Of a stretch of DNA of 64,000 bases, positions 19,138 through 27,947 are shown piece after piece (the stretch's first letter is position 1; each line of letters opens with the position of its first letter). The notes under the pieces are model-generated. The model was given only the letters and a program-made list of their open reading frames with translations, ran no database searches and was not told where the DNA came from. Both the position numbers and the translations under genes were made by a program. The DNA comes from Streptomyces sp. AP-93 (GTDB lineage Bacteria > Actinomycetota > Actinomycetes > Streptomycetales > Streptomycetaceae): positions 62,001-126,000 of the forward strand of contig NZ_JALGBX010000002.1 of assembly GCF_022808175.1 (NCBI RefSeq). The letters run 5' to 3'.

Positions 19138-21337
19138 CGTTCCTTCTTCCTGCGTGACTGCTCGACGACAGCTCGTCCATGGTCAAGGTATGCATTGCGT
19201 AGGGTGGTTGGTTCACGTTTCGGTCGAGAGTGAGGGTGCCGTCCGCGAGGCCGGCGACCGTCAGGCTCCTGGCCTCGGCGAGCGCGTCTGCCTGCGCGCG
19301 CAACAGCCGCTCCCGGCGCTGGATCTCGGCCAGCAGGGCGTCGAAACGCTCGACGTCCTTCGGGTCGAGGTCGGGCAACTGGTAGTCCTCGATACGGCGG
19401 GCGGCCCGCACGGCGCTCGGGCTGCGGCCGGTGTTGCGGGCGACGCCGAGCAGGGCTGCCAGCACGCGCGGGGTCAGTGGGCGTTCGGCGGCGCGGTTGA
19501 CGCGGAGCACGCGGGCCGGGAAGGCGACCACGCTGAAGCCGTCGTGGTCGACGTACAGGCCGAGTCGCGGCGCAAGGGTGTAGACGACATCCCCCGGCTC
19601 GGTGAGCGCCACGCGGTCGTACGCGGTGGCCAGCACCAGCCGGTCCATGCGCCGCGCCCCGACGGCGCCGGCCCCGGTGATCTCCTCGGGGCCGAGCACG
19701 GTGTGATGGCCGTCCCGGACGAGATGGTCCTCGTCGATCCGGTGGCCCTTGAGCCTGCTCACCCTGCCCTCGGCGATGAGCGCGCCGAGAGTGGTCCGCC
19801 GGGGCATCCGGCCGACGCGGCGCAGCACGCGCCCGCGGTACGGACCGTGCGTGTCCTCGTACGACCCGGCCTCGTCGGCCGCACGCTCCAGGCAGGCCTC
19901 GGCTTCAGCGATAAGTGCGGGACGCTCTGTCGTCGTGCGCGACCAGATCGCGGAGGCAGGCGGCGCGGGCGGGGTCAGCGGGCCGCCGAAGGAACGGTCC
20001 AGGACAGCGACGTCCACCGCGCGTCCGTAGCGGGGGTCGTGGCCGTCGAGTGCGCGGAAGCCTTCGGCGCGCCAGAGGAGTACGTCTTCAGCCAGCCGGG
20101 CGCATACGTCTTCGGTCAAGGAGACGGCGCTGATGTCGGCGAGTAAGACCTTGCCGTCCGCTGCCGAGACGGGGTCGCGGGTGAGTACCCAAAGAGCCGG
20201 ACGGTAGCCGGGACGGTAGGGAAGCACGCCGCCGGGCAGAGCGATGACGGCCTCGACGATATTTCTGCGCAGCAGCTCCGACCGCAGCTGGGACTCCTCC
20301 GTGCCCCGCAGAGCGTCGACGAGGGCGTCGGCGGGGCCCAGCACGAGGGCCGTGGAGCCGGAGGCGAGAAGGTCGGCCACGCGCTCGATGCCCTCAAGGG
20401 CGGCGAGGGCCGAGCGGTCCTCACCGGGGCGGTACGGGAGCTGAGTCACGATGAGGTCGGGGTCCGCGAGGCGTTCCTCGAGGTCGTTGCCGGTCTGCAC
20501 GTCGAGTGCGAGCTCGTCGACGCCCGCGAGCAGCAAGCGGCGACGGGCGATGCGGGCCAGGCGCTCGTCCGGCTCGGCGGCCAAGGCGGTGATGTTCTCG
20601 CAGTCGTCGGCCTCGCGCAGCAGCGCGGCAAGCAGGTCGCCGGCGCGTGCGTGCGGGTCGGCGAGGGTTATCGATTGGTCGCGTTCCAGGCGGACACGCA
20701 GGTCCGCGAGCTGGGTGATCAGGCTCAGAAGCTCGGGGGACACGGCATCTGCGGCGAGAGCGTCCACGCCGAGCCGGGCGCGGGCAGCCAGCAGCCGTTC
20801 GTACGCGCCTCGCTCGTTGTAGGCGGCGTCAGCCAGGTCCTCTGCGAACCGGACGAGCGGGGCGGCGGCAGCGTCGACTGAGCGCAGCTCGCGCAAGACG
20901 AACTCGTCCTCGGCGTCCATCCGCTCAGCTCGGTGCATCACCGCGGCCCACAGCGTCCGGTCATCGTCGTCGTCAGCGCCGACGTCAGGACCGGCCAGTG
21001 GGCGGCCGTCGAGCCTGCGCAGGCACAGCAGGCTGCCCAGGACCTCAATGAGCTGCCACCCACTGAATCGGTCCGTCAGTGCCACGATGCCGAAGAGGGC
21101 CACATCAGAACGAAGCTCCGCATGGTCGGTGTTTCCCAGACCCGAGGAGATCAGCCACTCCGCCACTTGCCCGCCGTCGAACAAGGGCCGGCCGGCATTT
21201 CCCGCGACGGGTGCCGGGAAATGCGAGTACCGTCGCCGCCACGTCGAGACCACGGGACGCTTCACCCGCGCGAGCGTTGCGATCTCGGACATGGAGACGT
21301 ACGGCACAGCCACAAAGGGGTGAGATGAGCCCGGCAC
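19124..21337 (-). CDS. HTH protein fused to a degenerate N6-methylase-like domain
   Basis: 737-residue first gene of the RM operon. Near the N-terminus is a winged or MerR-like HTH (MSEIATLARVKRPVVSTWRR, then a DGGQVAEWL end). The centre resembles an HsdM/N6-methylase fold, but motif I reads DPHARAGDLL instead of DPxxGxGxLL and motif IV reads TQLPYRP instead of NPPY, so methyl transfer is unlikely. The last third resembles an HsdS half with a terminal coiled coil (LLAEIQRRERLLRAQADAL). I chose a GTG with GTAGGG upstream; the frame stays open to a TTG at 21436, and a start nearer the HTH (GTG or ATG 10-15 codons later) is also possible. It could be the operon's regulator. Confidence 0.75.
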
Positions 21338-21473
21338 GGAAACCCTACGGTGAACCACGGCGCCCCCCCCTTCAAGATCCTGTTCGCAGGACACCCTGAC
21401 TGCCCCGTCGGCAGGTACCGCCTCCCGCGTATCCAAAAACTACGGCCGCTCTTCCATGGAACTGCCACGGGCT

Positions 21474-21495
21474 CTCGATAACGGGGGTTATCGAG
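21474..21495. promoter_or_regulatory. palindromic operator upstream of the RM operon
   Basis: Perfect inverted repeat CTCGATAA-N6-TTATCGAG about 140 bp before the first gene of the RM operon. It shares the core CGATAA-N6-TTATCG with the site upstream of the Rad50-like ATPase gene. The rest of the 370-base gap (21438-21811) shows no gene that I can support. Confidence 0.65.
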
Positions 21496-21811
21496 CTCCC
21501 CGCAATGCTACTGGCTCCCAGGATGCCATCCCGGTCCACGTGAGCCAGCTGGGAGCCTTACTCCCCTAGCGGGCATCTGCGACCAGCCACCGGGCTCCGG
21601 CTCTCGGTATCGGCCGGGACCGCTTGGTCGACAGGCGCCGTTCACCTGGTCCCGGCCCAGGAGGAGCGAAGCCCTCGGCATCGCGTCAGTAGCCAATGCC
21701 AGACCCGCGAACTGTGGGAGCCGTTGGGGAGCCGAACCGCTCCCCGAGACCCGCTGACACAGCCCCATACCTGCCGACACTGTTAGCGTGACCTGCGTAA
21801 ATGCCCTTGTC

Positions 21812-21880
21812 CGAGGTGGCAGGACCGGCCGGACCTCGTTCGGGACGAAGAGGTCGTGGGTTCAAATCCCGCCACCCCGA
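21812..21880 (+). other. degenerate tRNA-Pro (CGG) with intact 3' half, likely att scar
   Basis: From the anticodon loop (TTCGGGA, anticodon CGG) onward the sequence runs through GTCGTGG, the T loop GTTCAAATC and acceptor end CACCCCG, as in the 3' half of a Streptomyces proline tRNA. Upstream, CGAGGTG pairs with the acceptor 3' strand at 6 of 7 positions, but the D arm is short and the anticodon stem is mismatched, and the whole is about 8 nt too short. This fits a displaced 3' half at the right end of an integrated element, with the complete tRNA left of the window. Proline tRNA genes are known integration sites (pSAM2 uses one). Confidence 0.6.
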
Positions 21881-21897
21881 CTTCGTAAGACCAGGTC

Positions 21898-21932
21898 AAG
21901 GGCTTGATCCGCATCGCGGGTCAGGCCCTTTC
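21898..21932 (+). terminator. tRNA-type terminator hairpin
   Basis: Hairpin with arms AAGGGCTTGATCCGC and GCGGGTCAGGCCCTT (two mismatches) followed by TCT. It starts 17 nt after the tRNA-Pro fragment, in the position of a tRNA terminator. Confidence 0.7.
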
Positions 21933-22075
21933 TGCGTCTGCGGAGATCGTTTGGGGGGGGACCTGGGAGAGCATCGTGGTCGGCTCCCCCAGGAGTCCGG
22001 GCGACCTCCGTCTCCAGGCCCTCGCGCCCGCGCGGCCTTCGCCGGCCGGCGCGGCCAGTCTGGCTCTCGCCGAAG

Positions 22076-23317
22076 GTGTTCCGGACCGAGGTGCTCGGCG
22101 GCCTGGTGGTCGCGCTCGCGCTGATCCCCGAGGCGATCTCGTTCTCGGTCATCGCCGGGGTGGATCCGGCGATCGGGCTGTTCTCCTCGTTCACCATGGC
22201 CGTCGTCATCGCGTGCGTCGGCGGGCGACCGGCGATGATCTCCGCCGCCACGGGTGCCGTGGCGCTCGGGGTGGCGAAGCTGATCCGGTTCGTACCGCGT
22301 GCGGTGATGGTCGGCTTCGTCAACTCCCTGGCCATCCTCGTCTTCATGGCCCAGGTCCCCGAGATGCGGGACGTGCCGTGGGCCGTCTACCCGCTGCTCG
22401 CAGGCGGGCTCGCACTGATGGTGTTCTTCCCCAAGGTCACCAAGGCGGTTCCGGCGCCGCTGGTGTCCATCGTCATCCTCACGGCGATCACCGTCGCCGC
22501 GGGGATCGCGGTGCCGACCGTCGGGGACAAGGGCGCCCTGCCGTCCTCGGTGCCGGTGCCCGGTCTGCCGGACGTGCCGTTCACCCTGGACACGCTGGCG
22601 CTCATCGCCCCGTACGCGCTGGCCATGGCGGTGGTCGGGCTGATGGAGTCGCTGATGACGGCGAAGCTGGTGGACGAGATCACCGACACGCGGTCGCAGG
22701 GCATCGCGAACATCGTCACCGGGTTCTTCGGCGGCATGGGCGGCTGCGCCTTGATCGGCCAGACGATGATCAACGTGAAGCCCGTCGTGTCCCGGATCCC
22801 GATGGCCGCGCTCGTCGCCGTCATGGTGATGGTCTGCTTCGCGACCTTCGACTGGCACTCCATCGCCCCGAAGACGCTCAGGCGCATGCCGGCCGGCGAG
22901 ATCACCGTCATGGTGCTGACCGTGGCCTGTGTGGTCGCCACCCACAACCTCGCCGTCGGCGTCGTCGCCGGGTCGGTCACCGCGGTGGTCATCTTCGCCA
23001 AGCGCGTCGCGCACCTGGCGAACGTCACCGCCGTGACCGACCCCGGCGGAGGCATGGTGGTCTACTCGGTCACCGGCGAACTGTTCTTCGCCTCTTCCAA
23101 CGAACTCGTCGGACAGTTCGACTACGCCGGGGACCCGGACAAGGTCGTCATCGACCTCTCCGGCGCCCACGTCCGGGACGCGTCCTCCGTCGCCGCGCTC
23201 GACGCCGTCGAGGACAAGTACCGCCAACGTGGCAAGAGCGTCGAGATCACGGGCCTGAACGAGCACAGCGCCCGCCTGCACGGAACCCTCAGCGGCGGAC
23301 TTCTCGCAGGTCACTGA
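22076..23317 (+). CDS. SulP-family anion transporter, internally deleted
   Basis: 413 residues of a SulP sulfate/bicarbonate-type transporter with a C-terminal STAS domain (MVVYSVTGELFF ... VVIDLSGAHVRDASSVAAL). Compared with usual actinobacterial members of about 490-500 residues, three in-frame stretches are missing: about 30 residues between ATGAVAL and GVAKLIRF, a short piece in ITDTRSQGIANIV, and about 30 residues between TMINVK and SRIPMAAL. Two of these are membrane helices. Family-like codons (WLSPKV) precede the GTG but no ATG or GTG with a ribosome site exists before them. The frame is otherwise open. It is probably non-functional or strongly altered. Confidence 0.75.
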   Translation: MFRTEVLGGLVVALALIPEAISFSVIAGVDPAIGLFSSFTMAVVIACVGGRPAMISAATGAVALGVAKLIRFVPRAVMVGFVNSLAILVFMAQVPEMRDVPWAVYPLLAGGLALMVFFPKVTKAVPAPLVSIVILTAITVAAGIAVPTVGDKGALPSSVPVPGLPDVPFTLDTLALIAPYALAMAVVGLMESLMTAKLVDEITDTRSQGIANIVTGFFGGMGGCALIGQTMINVKPVVSRIPMAALVAVMVMVCFATFDWHSIAPKTLRRMPAGEITVMVLTVACVVATHNLAVGVVAGSVTAVVIFAKRVAHLANVTAVTDPGGGMVVYSVTGELFFASSNELVGQFDYAGDPDKVVIDLSGAHVRDASSVAALDAVEDKYRQRGKSVEITGLNEHSARLHGTLSGGLLAGH

Positions 23318-23363
23318 AGGTTCTCGCGTCGATCGGCCCGGCCTGTTCGGGTGAGGACCGCCC

Positions 23364-23705
23364 TCACTTGGGCGGGAGGGTGCCGGCGAACGCCAGCGCC
23401 GTCGTGATCCAGTACTCCAGGACCGGGTCCTCGGCCAGGGCCGGCCCGCTGACCGTCACCCAGCCGCGCATCGGGCGGCCGGTGAAGTCCATGGGGCGGG
23501 CCTCCGGGCGGGCGAGCGCGCTCTCGGCCCTGTCCGGACCGACGCGGGCGATGAGCTCGTCGCCGACCACGCCCACGGTCATGTTGCCGTGCAGCAGGAA
23601 GCTGAGGCCGCCGAACATCCGCTTCTCGGTGAGGGCGGGCCGGTGAGCCGGCCGCTCGCCCAGACGCTCCCGGATCCTCTGGGCCAGACCTTCGTCGTAC
23701 GCCAC
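23364..23705 (-). CDS. TfoX/Sxy N-terminal family protein
   Basis: 113-residue protein with the TfoX N-terminal fold: an opening helix (YDEGLAQRIRERLGE), the hallmark KRMFGGLSFLLHGNMTVGV strand pair, then a VGPDRAESAL turn and a DFTGRPMRGWVTV segment. Family members are small standalone proteins of uncertain role, named after the competence regulator. I use the GTG directly before AYDEGL; upstream in-frame sequence is alanine-rich and lacks a ribosome site. Convergent with SulP. Confidence 0.85.
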   Translation of the reverse strand: MAYDEGLAQRIRERLGERPAHRPALTEKRMFGGLSFLLHGNMTVGVVGDELIARVGPDRAESALARPEARPMDFTGRPMRGWVTVSGPALAEDPVLEYWITTALAFAGTLPPK

Positions 23706-23758
23706 GGATCCATTCTCCCGCGCCGGGGCGGCGGCGGCTCGGGCAGCTGCGGCCCGGG

Positions 23759-23793
23759 CCGTGAGGCCCGCTTCTCGGCAGCGGGCCTCACGG
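23759..23793 (-). terminator. terminator after the flotillin gene
   Basis: Perfect 13-bp stem CCGTGAGGCCCGC/GCGGGCCTCACGG with a 9-nt loop, ending 16 nt after the flotillin stop. Confidence 0.7.
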
Positions 23794-23808
23794 TGGTGTC
23801 GCAAGCGT

Positions 23809-25332
23809 TCAGCCGGTGATCTCGATCTTCCCGTTGGGGGCGGGCGTCTCCGGTACGGCGGAAGCCTTCGGAGCGGTGAAGCCGCTCAGGAGCTGGGCCA
23901 GGTCGACGCCCGTGGTGGAGCTCAGGAGCTCCATGCCCTGGGCGACGTTGTCGGTGACGGTGCGGGAGAGCTTGCTCGCGCCGTCGGTGGAGATGACGGT
24001 CATCTTGTCGATGGCGGAGAGGGGTTCCGCGGCCTTGGCCACGACCTGCGGGAGTGCCTCGACCATCATCTGGATCATCGCCGCGTCGCCGTACGCCTCG
24101 AAGGCCTCGGCCTTCTTCTGCATGGCCTCGGCCTCGGCCGAGCCCTTGGCCAGGATGGCCGCGGCCTCCGCGTCGCCTTCCAGGCGCACGGCCTCGGCGA
24201 TGGCGGCACGGCGGGCGCGCTCGGCCTCACCGCGCTTGGCGCCCTCGATGGCCTCGGCCTCGGCCAGGGCGGAGCGGCGCTGCTTCTCGCCCTCACCCGT
24301 GAGGCGGGCGCGCTCGGCCTCGCCCTGGGCGGCGGCGATGGCCGCGAGACGTTCGGCTTCGGCCTGCTTGACGCGGGCCACGCGCTTGGCCTCCGCCTCC
24401 TGCTCGGCCTCGTAGCGGCGGGCGTCGGCGGGCTTGCGGACCTGGGTGTCGAGCTGGCGGTCGGTCAGGGCGGCCTGCCGCTCGGCGACCTTCTCCTGCT
24501 CGGCGAGGATCTGCTGCTGACGGTCGGCCTCGGCGAGCGGACCGGCGGCGTTGGCCTGGGCGGCTGCCGCGTCGGTCTCGGCCTTGATCTCCGCCTGGCG
24601 CAGGTACAGGGTGCGCTCGGCGACCGCGATCTCCTCCTCGGCCTTCAGGCGGGCCTGTTCGGCGGCGCGGCGGGAGTTGGCCTCGGCGATGTCGGCTTCC
24701 TGCTTGGCGCGGGCGGCCTCGGGACGGCCGAGGTCTTCGAGGTAGGAGCCCTCGGTGGTGATGTCCTGGATCTGGAAGGCGTCCAGGACCAGGCCCTGCC
24801 CGGACAGGCTGGCCTCCGCCTCCTCGGCGACCTGCCCCGCGAAGGCGGCACGGTCGCGGATGATGTCCTCCACCGACATGCGGCCGACGATGGCGCGCAG
24901 GGCGCCGGACAGGACTTCCTGGGTGAAGCCGACGATGCCGTTCTGCTGCTGGAGGAAGCGCTGGGCGGCGGCCCGGATGGCGTCCTCGTTGCCGCCCACC
25001 TTGACGATCGCGACGCCTTCGAGGTTCGCCTTGATGCCGCGCAGGGTGACCGCGCCGCGTACGGCGACGGGGATGTGCCGGCTGGAGAGATCCAGGGTGT
25101 AGCGCTGCTGGACGAAGGGGACGACGAAGACGCCGCCGCCGACCACGACCTTCTGGCCGCTGTTGTCGGTGGAGATCCGCCCGGTCTCCGGGTCGGTGGA
25201 GCTCTTGCCGCGCCGGCCGGTGATCAGGAACGCCTCACTGGGCCCGGCGACCTTGTAGCGCGTGACGACGACCAGGGCGAGCAGGACGAGGAGCACGAAG
25301 ACTCCCACGACCGCGATGACGACTGGGCTCAT
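23809..25332 (-). CDS. flotillin-like SPFH-domain membrane protein
   Basis: 507 residues: an N-terminal membrane anchor (VVIAVVGVFVLLVLLALVVV), an SPFH/band-7 domain to about residue 200 (including VLSGALRAIVGRMSVEDI), then a long E/A-rich coiled coil with repeated EAERAR-type heptads to about residue 400, and a C-terminal flotillin region (MIQMMVEALPQVV). Flotillins organise ordered membrane patches. The upstream gene is an NfeD-like membrane protein, the classic flotillin partner (YuaG/YuaF in Bacillus), about 65 bp away on the same strand. Confidence 0.93.
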   Translation of the reverse strand: MSPVVIAVVGVFVLLVLLALVVVTRYKVAGPSEAFLITGRRGKSSTDPETGRISTDNSGQKVVVGGGVFVVPFVQQRYTLDLSSRHIPVAVRGAVTLRGIKANLEGVAIVKVGGNEDAIRAAAQRFLQQQNGIVGFTQEVLSGALRAIVGRMSVEDIIRDRAAFAGQVAEEAEASLSGQGLVLDAFQIQDITTEGSYLEDLGRPEAARAKQEADIAEANSRRAAEQARLKAEEEIAVAERTLYLRQAEIKAETDAAAAQANAAGPLAEADRQQQILAEQEKVAERQAALTDRQLDTQVRKPADARRYEAEQEAEAKRVARVKQAEAERLAAIAAAQGEAERARLTGEGEKQRRSALAEAEAIEGAKRGEAERARRAAIAEAVRLEGDAEAAAILAKGSAEAEAMQKKAEAFEAYGDAAMIQMMVEALPQVVAKAAEPLSAIDKMTVISTDGASKLSRTVTDNVAQGMELLSSTTGVDLAQLLSGFTAPKASAVPETPAPNGKIEITG

Positions 25333-25399
25333 GACGAATCCCCCCTGCCTCCCCCGTGGGGGCAGATCGGTGATGGATGGGGTGAACGGGTCCGGTTCT

Positions 25400-25909
25400 T
25401 CAGTGCTCGACGGCGCGGACGCTGACGGAGGTGGACGACGGAGCCGCTGTCACCCACACCTCCGCGCCGCGGGCCAGCGGGCCGTCGGCGGTGGCCGCGT
25501 ACTTCACGGGCTGGCCGGCCAGGCGCAGGAGGACCTCGCCGTAGCCGGAGGCCGGGATCGCGGTGACCACGGTTCCGGTCGAGCCGAGGAGGGAGTCCTG
25601 GTGCGGGGCGGTCCCGCTGCGGTCCCGCATCAGGCCGCGGCTCAGGCGGTACGTCGCCCAGCCCGCGCAGGCTCCCGCGAGGGCGCCCGCGACGGTCGCC
25701 GGGCCCGGCCCGAACCCGGTGGTCCCGAGCACGATCGCCGCGGTGAACCCGAGCATCGAAACGAAGCCCGCGAGCACCGGAAGGGACAGCCAGCCGTCGA
25801 ACAGTCCGCTGAGCGCGCCGTCGAAGACGCCTTCCAGCACGCCGTCGAGGACCAGGGAGAGGGCCAGCAGCACGATCCCCGCAATGCCGAGACCAAGAAA
25901 CAAAGCCAT
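25400..25909 (-). CDS. NfeD-like membrane protein, flotillin partner
   Basis: 169 residues from an ATG with GGGAGGTG upstream. Three or four membrane segments fill the first 95 residues, the first being MALFLGLGIAGIVLLALSLV. The C-terminal 60 residues form a soluble beta barrel (SLLGSTGTVVTAIPASGYGE ... GAEVWVTAA) of the OB-fold NfeD type. It precedes the flotillin gene and is probably co-transcribed with it. Direct assignment to NfeD is by layout and neighbour rather than by a strong motif. Confidence 0.75.
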   Translation of the reverse strand: MALFLGLGIAGIVLLALSLVLDGVLEGVFDGALSGLFDGWLSLPVLAGFVSMLGFTAAIVLGTTGFGPGPATVAGALAGACAGWATYRLSRGLMRDRSGTAPHQDSLLGSTGTVVTAIPASGYGEVLLRLAGQPVKYAATADGPLARGAEVWVTAAPSSTSVSVRAVEH

Positions 25910-26031
25910 GAACGCACCTCCCCGCCCGAGTGGCATTTCCGTCGGACACCAGCATCGTGTCATCTGGGGAGCGATCCGCGCATTGCCCGGTGTCGGCAAT
26001 CTTTACGTCTTTTTAACGCACGAGGCGCAGG

Positions 26032-27084
26032 TCACGCCTCGCTGCCCGGCCAGCCCAGCAGGCGGGCTCCGATCACCGCCGTCTGGAGCGTGTAGCGGTT
26101 CAGCGGGTCGGCCGGGTCGGCCCGGGTCAGGGTGTGGATGCGGTCCAGCCGGTACGTCAGCGCGCGCACGCTGAGCGAGAGGCGCCGGGCCGCCTCGGTG
26201 GACACGCAGCCGCTGTCGAAGTAGGCGGTGAGCGTGTCCAGGAGCGGCTGGGCGCCGCCGCGGGAGGTGCGCAGGGGGCCGAGGGTGCTCTCGACCAGAT
26301 CGGCCATGGCCTGCCGGTCCCGGGTCAGCACCGGGAAGACGAGCAGGTCGACGGCGTGCAGCACCGGCCCGTCCAGGTCCATCCGCCGGGCGAGGTCGAG
26401 TGCGTTCAGGGCCTCCTCGTAGGAGTGGACGACCCCGCCCGCGCCCGGGTGCGAGCGGCCGATCCCGACCCGGCCGCCGTCGGTGGCCGCGTGCGCCCGC
26501 TTCGCGAAGTACTCCAGGACCTCGGGCTGGTCCCCCGGGGCCACACAGATCAGCCGTCCGTCCTTCGTGGTCAGCAGGACCTGCCGGCCCGGGAACCGGG
26601 CGAGGACCGCCGACTCGATCCCGCGCGCCATGGGATAGCCGTCACCGTACGTCTCGGGGCCGGTGGCCACGGCGACGCCGTGCGACTGCGAGAGGCGCAG
26701 CCCGAAGCGCCCGGCACGCTCCGCCAGCCGGCCCAGGTCGCTGCCGCCGTAGAGGAGGTCGTCGATGAACTCCCGGCGTGCCGCCTCCTCCTGGCGGACG
26801 GCCTGGTGCTGGGCGCGTTCGTAGCCCTCGACGAAGGCGTCCACCGCCTGCTCGACGGCCGCGAGGAGCGGGCCGGATGCCGGGAGGGGCCGTACGAGCT
26901 GCGCCGCGGCCAGGTGATCGCGTATCAGCGCGCGCAGCGGCAGCCCGGCCTCCGCCGCCCGCTCCCCCTCCGCACGGCGTGACTCCAGCTCCGCGCCGGT
27001 CAGTCGGCGGCCCGCGGCGCAGGCGTCGACGAGCAACTCGGCGTACCCCGAGAGGTGACTCGCCGGTGCGTGTGGTCCCGCCAC
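26032..27084 (-). CDS. PucR/CdaR-type transcriptional regulator
   Basis: 350 residues. The N-terminal half is a helical sensory region, followed by a GGDEF-like degenerate domain (residues 150-240). The C-terminal part has the PucR HTH: LLDTLTAYFDSGCVSTEAARRLSLSVRALTYRLDRI with its typical 'R-L-x-S-x-R-A-L-x-Y-R-L' recognition helix, here split at residue 310. These regulators control catabolic or stress genes. The GTG start has GGGGGA upstream. Its target is not evident; the nearest operon is flotillin/NfeD on the same strand. Confidence 0.88.
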   Translation of the reverse strand: MAGPHAPASHLSGYAELLVDACAAGRRLTGAELESRRAEGERAAEAGLPLRALIRDHLAAAQLVRPLPASGPLLAAVEQAVDAFVEGYERAQHQAVRQEEAARREFIDDLLYGGSDLGRLAERAGRFGLRLSQSHGVAVATGPETYGDGYPMARGIESAVLARFPGRQVLLTTKDGRLICVAPGDQPEVLEYFAKRAHAATDGGRVGIGRSHPGAGGVVHSYEEALNALDLARRMDLDGPVLHAVDLLVFPVLTRDRQAMADLVESTLGPLRTSRGGAQPLLDTLTAYFDSGCVSTEAARRLSLSVRALTYRLDRIHTLTRADPADPLNRYTLQTAVIGARLLGWPGSEA

Positions 27085-27169
27085 GGTGTTCCCCCGATCC
27101 CGGCGCGCCCGTGCCGCGCCCTTGGTCCGGGGACAAGCGTGACACGGCGGCATCCGGGCGGCCGCGAGG

Positions 27170-27805
27170 TCACGCCGTCGTGAGGGCCGCCGCGCCGAAG
27201 GAGACGTCGAAGCGGTCGCACCAGATGCTGATGCTGCCGTAGTCGGACGGGTTCACGTCGGCCGGGATCGCGTAGTTCTGGTCGCCCTTGTTGCCCTTGA
27301 GCTTGCCCAGGCTGACGTACTTGCCGTCGTCGAAGACGCGCCAGCCCACCGTGCCCTCCTTCACCGGGGCGTCCGTCAGCCAGACCCGCAGGTCCGGGCC
27401 GTTGCTGGTGTCGAGGTTCTCCAGGCGCAGGGTGTGGGAGCCGTCGGGGAGCCGGATGAGCTTCGCGGTGCCCGTGGTGGCGTGCTCGTGACTGATCAGC
27501 GCGCCCTGGGCGAGGGTCTGCGGGGTGGCGGGCGCGGTGCCCTGCGCCGCTCCGGCGGCGGGCGAGCCGGTGGGCGAGGGCGCGGCCGCGGAGGGGGCCG
27601 CCGCCGGGAGGGATTCGTGGACCGTGGCGTCCTGCCAGAGCTTCCACGGCTGGAACCAGTACAGGCCGAGGCCCAGCAGGAGGGCCGCCGGGAGGGCCAG
27701 TACGGCCAGGAGCCGGCGGCGGCGTCCGCCCCGTCCCTTCGCCGGGTGCTCCGGATCGCTCTGAGTCGGGTGCTGCGGCTGGTTCGGCGTCGCGTTCTGC
27801 GTCAC
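27170..27805 (-). CDS. membrane-anchored DM13-domain protein
   Basis: 211 residues: a basic N-terminus (KGRGGRRRR), one membrane helix (LLAVLALPAALLLGLGLYWF), an Ala/Pro-rich linker and a C-terminal DM13 domain (GTAKLIRLPDGSHTLRLENL, DLRVWL, LGKLKGNKGDQNY, and a closing VSIWCDRF-type strand read here as SISIWCDRFDVSFG). DM13 domains are predicted extracytoplasmic electron-transfer or adhesion modules with a conserved Cys, which is kept here. I use a GTG with GGAAGG upstream; an ATG 45 nt earlier lacks a site. Confidence 0.85.
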   Translation of the reverse strand: MTQNATPNQPQHPTQSDPEHPAKGRGGRRRRLLAVLALPAALLLGLGLYWFQPWKLWQDATVHESLPAAAPSAAAPSPTGSPAAGAAQGTAPATPQTLAQGALISHEHATTGTAKLIRLPDGSHTLRLENLDTSNGPDLRVWLTDAPVKEGTVGWRVFDDGKYVSLGKLKGNKGDQNYAIPADVNPSDYGSISIWCDRFDVSFGAAALTTA

Positions 27806-27879
27806 TGGTCGTGCCTTCCTCGCGGTCGGCCGTCCGGCCGTCATGGGCATTCAACGCGCGGGCACGGGCCGGGACCAGC

Positions 27880-27918
27880 CCCGGCCGGATGACGAAAGGC
27901 TTACGTCATCCGGCCGGG
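27880..27918 (-). terminator. terminator after the haloperoxidase gene
   Basis: Perfect 15-bp stem CCCGGCCGGATGACG/CGTCATCCGGCCGGG with a 9-nt loop, between the haloperoxidase stop and the DM13 gene. Confidence 0.75.
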
Positions 27919-27947
27919 TGCGGCGGGGTTCTGCCCGTCGGGCCGGG

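Noticed and set aside
21904..23646. 580-codon frame on the plus strand over SulP
   Set aside because: Arg/Gly/Ala-rich shadow; the SulP frame has helices and STAS motifs.
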